The position numbers and the translations under genes were made by a program. DNA of 64,000 bases. Origin: Pseudomonas fluorescens (GTDB lineage: Bacteria > Pseudomonadota > Gammaproteobacteria > Pseudomonadales > Pseudomonadaceae). The notes beneath the pieces were generated by a model. The model saw only the letters and a list, made by a program, of their open reading frames with translations. It had not been told where the DNA came from and did not search any database. Shown in pieces: positions 60,061-64,000 of this stretch (positions are counted from its first letter, which is position 1; each line of letters opens with the position of its first letter). The stretch is taken from assembly GCF_040448305.1 (NCBI RefSeq), contig NZ_CP148752.1, forward strand, positions 5,433,501-5,497,500. Reading direction: 5' to 3'.

Positions 60061-60786
60061 ATGCTCGAGACCACAGCACTGCCAGGGACTGCGCCGCTGT
60101 CACCGCCGCTGGATACGCGGTACCAGGTCGAAACGCCGGAGGGCGTCGACCTGCCACTGCGCCCGGCCGGGTTGATGGTCCGTGCGCTGGCATTCTCCAT
60201 CGATCTTGGATTGCGCGGCCTGGTCCTGGGCGTGCTGTTCCTTGCACTGGCAATGCTCGGCAAACTGGGGGCCGGACTCGGTTCGATCCTGCTGTTCGTG
60301 GTGAGCTGGTGGTACATGGTGTTGTTCGAGGTGCTTAACCACGGCCGCTCGCCGGGCAAGCAATGGATGGGACTGCGGGTGGTGCACGACGATGGCACCC
60401 CGGTCGGCTGGTCCGCTTCGCTGCTGCGCAACCTGCTGCGCGTTGTCGACCTGCTGCCGTTCGGTTACTTCCTAGGGGCCGTCAGTTGCCTGCAACATCC
60501 CCACTTCAAGCGCCTCGGCGATATCGCCGCCGGGACCCTGGTGATCTACCGCGAACAATCGCACACCCGTCCCCAGCTTCCCGAAGCCCAGCCGCGTCGC
60601 CCGGCCTTTGTCCTGACACTCACCGAGCAACGGGCCATCCTCGGGTTTGCCGAGCGCCAGGGTGAACTCTCCGAAGCGCGGGTCAATGAACTGGCTTCGA
60701 TTCTTGCCCAACCCTTGCAAGTCCACCCCCCGCAGGCGGTGACCGAGCTCAACGGCATCGCCCGCGGCTTGTTGGGGCCGGCATGA
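60061..60786 (+). CDS. RDD-family membrane protein, first gene of a MoxR-type cluster
   Basis: 241 residues. RDD domain at about 36-160: RPAGLMVRALAFSIDLGLRG, then the conserved NHGRSPGKQWMGLRVV and a DIAAGTLVIYRE ending. About three membrane segments. The C-terminal ~75 residues are cytoplasmic and helical. The ATG at 60061 is chosen over the TTG at 60055. Its stop overlaps the next start (ATGA). Confidence 0.87.
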   Translation: MLETTALPGTAPLSPPLDTRYQVETPEGVDLPLRPAGLMVRALAFSIDLGLRGLVLGVLFLALAMLGKLGAGLGSILLFVVSWWYMVLFEVLNHGRSPGKQWMGLRVVHDDGTPVGWSASLLRNLLRVVDLLPFGYFLGAVSCLQHPHFKRLGDIAAGTLVIYREQSHTRPQLPEAQPRRPAFVLTLTEQRAILGFAERQGELSEARVNELASILAQPLQVHPPQAVTELNGIARGLLGPA

Positions 60787-61760
60787 AGCAAAGCCTTTTT
60801 GAAAGCCGGCACAAGGCCGAATGGGACCATTTCTCCCACCTGCTCGAGCAGTTGGAACGGGGCGGTAAGGCCACCGACGCCGGCAGTTTCCCGAAGGACT
60901 ACCGGCGCCTCTGCCAACACCTGGCACTGGCCCGGGAGCGTGGCTACAGCAGTTTCCTGATCGACTCCCTGCAGCAACAAGTGCTGCGCGGACACCAACA
61001 GCTTTACCGTCATCGCAGCCATTTGGGCGCCAACGTGTTGGCGTTCATCCTGGCCGACTTTCCGCGACTGGTGCGCGAACAGTGGCGTTTCGTCCTCGCC
61101 GCCAGCCTGATGTTCTTTGGCAGCCTGGCCGGTTTCGCACTGCTGGTGTACCTGTACCCGGACTTGGTCTACAACCTGATCCCCGCCGAGCAGGTCAGTG
61201 AAATGCAAAGCATGTACGACCCCGTTGCCGGCCACCTCGGGCGCACGGTGGAACGGGCCGCCAGTGAGGACTGGGCGATGTTCGGCTACTACATCATGCA
61301 CAACATCGGCATTGCCTTTCAGACCTTTGCCAGCGGTTTTCTGTTCGGCCTGGGCAGCGTGTTTTTCCTGATCTTCAACGGCTTGATGATCGGTGCAGTG
61401 GCCGGGCACCTGACCTACGTCGGCTACGGGCAAACCTTCTGGTCATTCGTGATAGGCCATGGTGCTTTCGAACTCAGCGCCATCGCCCTGGCCGGTGCCG
61501 CAGGCTTGAAGCTGGGATGGGCGTTGGTCGCCCCGGGGCGCCTGCCACGCGCCGAGGCCTTGCGATTGGCGGCGCGCAAGAGCGTGCTGCTGATCTGCGG
61601 GGTCATGCTGTTTCTGTTGATCGCGGCGTTTATCGAAGCCTATTGGTCGTCAATGACCGGCCCGTCGCACCAGACCAAGTACCTGGTTGGCGCGGCGCTC
61701 TGGTTGCTGGTGGTGGTTTATCTCGTGTTTGCCGGACGTCGCCGCCATGCGCCTGAGTGA
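60783..61760 (+). CDS. SpoIIM-like (DUF95) membrane protein
   Basis: 325 residues. An N-terminal soluble helical part (about 1-95, HKAEWDHFSHLLEQLERGG) precedes about five to six membrane segments. The SpoIIM core is visible in YYIMHNIGIAFQTFASGFL and the conserved GHGAFELSAIALAGAAGLKLG. SpoIIM acts with SpoIID/P in sporulating bacteria; in non-sporulating bacteria this family is widespread and unexplained. Overlaps both neighbours (4 and 14 bases). Confidence 0.87.
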   Translation: MKQSLFESRHKAEWDHFSHLLEQLERGGKATDAGSFPKDYRRLCQHLALARERGYSSFLIDSLQQQVLRGHQQLYRHRSHLGANVLAFILADFPRLVREQWRFVLAASLMFFGSLAGFALLVYLYPDLVYNLIPAEQVSEMQSMYDPVAGHLGRTVERAASEDWAMFGYYIMHNIGIAFQTFASGFLFGLGSVFFLIFNGLMIGAVAGHLTYVGYGQTFWSFVIGHGAFELSAIALAGAAGLKLGWALVAPGRLPRAEALRLAARKSVLLICGVMLFLLIAAFIEAYWSSMTGPSHQTKYLVGAALWLLVVVYLVFAGRRRHAPE

Positions 61761-63291
61761 CGCCACGGTGGTGATTCGCCCGCGCTCGACCTGGGAAGCC
61801 ATGGACCTCGGGGTGCTCCTGAGCCAACGCCACCGACGCCTGTTGGTGACCAGTTGGGCCTTGGTCACCTTGCCGGTTTTCGCGCTGCTCAGCTGGGGAT
61901 TCTGGGATTCGCCGTCTCTCGCCGTGTTCATTTTCTGGTGGCTGAAGCCGGCGTTCGAACGCCTGCCCTTATACATCCTGTCCCAGGCCATGTTCGGTGA
62001 AACGCCCACGCTCAAACAGGCCCTGCGCCAATGGCCACGCCTGCTCAAACCGCAATTGCTGGCCAGCCTGACCTGGCGACGCCTGAGTTTGCCCCGCAGT
62101 TTCGTGATGCCGGTGGTGCAACTCGAAGGACTGGACGGGCAACAACGGCAACAGCGTCTACAGGTGCTGTTGCAGCGAAACGCTGGCGCCGCACGCTGGC
62201 TGACGATCATCGGCGCGCACCTGGAAGGCGCGTTGTGGATCGGCTTGATGGTGTTGTTCTATCTATTGCTGCCTCAACAGGTCGCGCTCGATTGGAGCTG
62301 GCAGTCGCTGATCTCGGCGGTCAACCAGGACTGGCGCTGGCTGGAACACCTGACCAATGCCTTTTATGCACTGGTACTGGTGGTCTGGGAACCGATCTAT
62401 GTCGCCTGCGGTTTCAGTCTGTACCTGAACCGGCGCACCGTGCTGGAGGCCTGGGATATCGAACTGGTGTTCCGCCGAATGCGCCAGCGTCTGGTCAGTG
62501 CAAGCGCTGTCCTGTTGATCGCCGTGATTGTGCTGATGCCGCCCACCCACAGCGCATGGGCCACCGAACCGGCCCTCTCACCCGACAGCCCACGCCTCCT
62601 GGACCAGCCCCTGAGCAGCCAGGCCTCCAGGGACAGCATCAAGGCGATCCTCGAACAGCCGCCCTTCAAGAACCGGGAATCGGTCACGCGCTACCGCTTT
62701 GGCGAAGACCAACCGAGTGCCGAAGCTACGGACGACGGTAAGACACCACAATGGTTGAAGGCCCTGTTGAAGCTGCTTGAGGGGCAACGCTTCTGGGCAT
62801 TGGCGACGCTGATTGAAGTCGGGCTGTGGGGCATCGTCATTGGCACCGTCGGCCTGTTGATCTGGCATTATCGCGACTGGTTGCAGGCGTTCGTCAGCCG
62901 CCGACCGATCCCCGATATCAAAGCCACGCGACCGTTACCGCAGCAGGCATTCGGCATGGACCTCAAGCCCGAGTCCCTGCCCGCCGACATCGCCGCCCAC
63001 GCTGAAAGCCTCTGGCAGACCCATCCGCGCGAAGCGCTCGGCTTGCTCTATCGCGCCCTGCTCAGTCGCCTGCTGCACGACTTCAACATCGCGCTCAAAG
63101 CCGCCGACACCGAAGGCCAGGTGCTTCGGCGTGTCGAGCTATTACAGCAACCGGCCTTGCTGGCCTACAGCCAAAACCTGACCGGGCACTGGCAAAACAT
63201 GGCCTACGGACATCGCCTGCCGCCCGCTCAGGTGCAGCAGGAACTGTGTAACGGCTGGCGCGTTCTGTTCGGCCCGGAGGCTGTCCGTTGA
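61747..63291 (+). CDS. DUF4129 domain membrane protein
   Basis: 514 residues. Several membrane segments in the first half (about 37-60, 68-85, 155-180, 205-225, 250-272), a periplasmic-looking stretch (about 280-355; NRESVTRYRFG), and a further helix (about 357-378). The C-terminal DUF4129 domain (about 410-510) contains DIAAHAESLWQTHPREALG, followed by a short leucine/alanine stretch with ALLSRL. DUF4129 is also found C-terminal to transglutaminase-like proteins. Start at 61747 (MRLSDATV) overlaps the SpoIIM-like gene by 14 bases. Confidence 0.85.
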   Translation: MRLSDATVVIRPRSTWEAMDLGVLLSQRHRRLLVTSWALVTLPVFALLSWGFWDSPSLAVFIFWWLKPAFERLPLYILSQAMFGETPTLKQALRQWPRLLKPQLLASLTWRRLSLPRSFVMPVVQLEGLDGQQRQQRLQVLLQRNAGAARWLTIIGAHLEGALWIGLMVLFYLLLPQQVALDWSWQSLISAVNQDWRWLEHLTNAFYALVLVVWEPIYVACGFSLYLNRRTVLEAWDIELVFRRMRQRLVSASAVLLIAVIVLMPPTHSAWATEPALSPDSPRLLDQPLSSQASRDSIKAILEQPPFKNRESVTRYRFGEDQPSAEATDDGKTPQWLKALLKLLEGQRFWALATLIEVGLWGIVIGTVGLLIWHYRDWLQAFVSRRPIPDIKATRPLPQQAFGMDLKPESLPADIAAHAESLWQTHPREALGLLYRALLSRLLHDFNIALKAADTEGQVLRRVELLQQPALLAYSQNLTGHWQNMAYGHRLPPAQVQQELCNGWRVLFGPEAVR

Positions 63292-64000
63292 GTCGGCGCT
63301 GGGGCTCAATAGCCGGTGCATTGGTTGCCGTGTTGCTGGCTGCGCTGAGCGTTTATCTGTACCTAAAGGCTACCCCCTACCAGACCGAAATCGACCACGG
63401 TCCCTCCCCCGAAGCCAATGCCAACCCTTATCTGGCGGCGGAGCTTTTCCTGCGTAAACAAGGCCAGAACGTCGACCATGCCAATGGCCTCGACATCCTG
63501 CCCAGCCTCGACCCGCGCCAACGCAGCCTGCTGTTGCTCGGGGACCGCTACAACATGACCCCACGGCAGATCGACCAGCTGATGAACTGGACCCGGGCCG
63601 GCGGGCGGCTTCTGTTCGTCGCCGAGTCGCTGTGGAATGAAAAACTCGGCCAAAGCAATGACCTGCTGCTCGATCGGGTGCAACTGCACCAATCCCTGAG
63701 CAAAGACCTCAAGGACCCGCCGCCGAATGTCGGCGAAGATCCGTACCCGCAACTGACCAAGCTCTATCTGGAAAACGAAGACGCCCCGGCCTACGCCGGT
63801 TTCGATACCGCGTTCCATCTCGAAGACCCGAAAAACCTCGCCCTGGCCTGGGCCAACAGCGCCAGGGCCACGCACATGATGCAGCTCAAGCACGGGCAGG
63901 GTTCGATCATCGTGGTCACCGATGCCGACTTGTGGAAAACCCCGGCCATCGACCGGTACGACAACGCCTGGTTGCTCTGGTACCTCACCGCCGATACCCG
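63288..64000 (+). CDS. DUF4350 domain protein, 3' end beyond the window
   Basis: 237 codons are present and the frame is still open at the edge. The start is TTG, overlapping the DUF4129 stop (TTGA), so it is translationally coupled. One N-terminal membrane helix (about 4-21, GSIAGALVAVLLAALSVYLY). Then the DUF4350 region with PYLAAELFLRKQG, LLLLGDRYNMTPRQIDQLMNW and GGRLLFVAESLW, a ThuA/glutamine-amidotransferase-like fold. A MoxR AAA+ ATPase and a DUF58 gene would be expected next, but lie outside. Confidence 0.85.
   Translation, partial: MSRRWGSIAGALVAVLLAALSVYLYLKATPYQTEIDHGPSPEANANPYLAAELFLRKQGQNVDHANGLDILPSLDPRQRSLLLLGDRYNMTPRQIDQLMNWTRAGGRLLFVAESLWNEKLGQSNDLLLDRVQLHQSLSKDLKDPPPNVGEDPYPQLTKLYLENEDAPAYAGFDTAFHLEDPKNLALAWANSARATHMMQLKHGQGSIIVVTDADLWKTPAIDRYDNAWLLWYLTADT

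Overview
The window is an ordinary stretch of core chromosome from a fluorescent Pseudomonas, most likely the P. fluorescens group. The evidence is high-GC coding with strong antisense shadow frames, many intergenic REP palindromes (core GTGGGAGCGAG...CTCGCGA) and gene order that I recall from P. aeruginosa: gcsR-gcvHP-sdaA-gcvT, queE/queC-tol-pal-ruvABC-aspS-oprD, yajQ-panE-argJ-secA, and purU-mvaT-sbcB. I see no phage, integron, CRISPR array, insertion sequence or recognisable defence island. About 57 protein genes and one tRNA are supported.

1-12.4 kb: the 3' end of a chemoreceptor gene, an orphan CoA-transferase, then the arginine deiminase region. An arcD-alkA pair runs leftward. A second arcD followed by arcA, arcB, arcC and a DUF5064 gene runs rightward. 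A 440-base AT-rich region separates the two arcD genes and carries an ANR/FNR-like box. Together these genes exchange arginine for ornithine and make ATP from arginine under low oxygen.

10.9-19 kb: a TyrR-type sigma-54 activator (gcsR) followed by gcvH, gcvP, sdaA and gcvT for glycine and serine breakdown. In front of gcvH are three 18-bp palindromic sites and a textbook -24/-12 promoter. The glyA gene that I recall inside the P. aeruginosa operon is absent, and a REPIN sits in its place.

19-41 kb: a cold-shock gene with a long structured leader, an RDD protein, nadA, tRNA-Lys, queE-queC, ybgC-tolQRAB-pal-cpoB (envelope constriction), ruvC-ruvA-ruvB, yebC, aspS, a zinc-ribbon protein, a ribbon-helix-helix protein, a membrane-anchored cold-shock fusion, slyX, a HIT hydrolase, oprD behind a 911-base intergenic region, an MscS channel and yajQ.

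40-60 kb: panE, an orphan sensor kinase, a cobalamin adenosyltransferase, a Nudix/ThiE-like fusion, a glutathione S-transferase, argJ, secA, dciA, a HerA-like ATPase, a chemoreceptor with a complete amino-acid-binding dCache motif, a glycosyltransferase/deacetylase pair, a small hypothetical gene, purU, mvaT and sbcB.

60-64 kb: a tightly overlapping RDD / SpoIIM-like / DUF4129 / DUF4350 membrane cluster that runs off the end. It is the least understood unit here and the best candidate for an uncharacterised system. Twelve REPINs punctuate the intergenic spaces, and the two on either side of gcvHP are almost identical.
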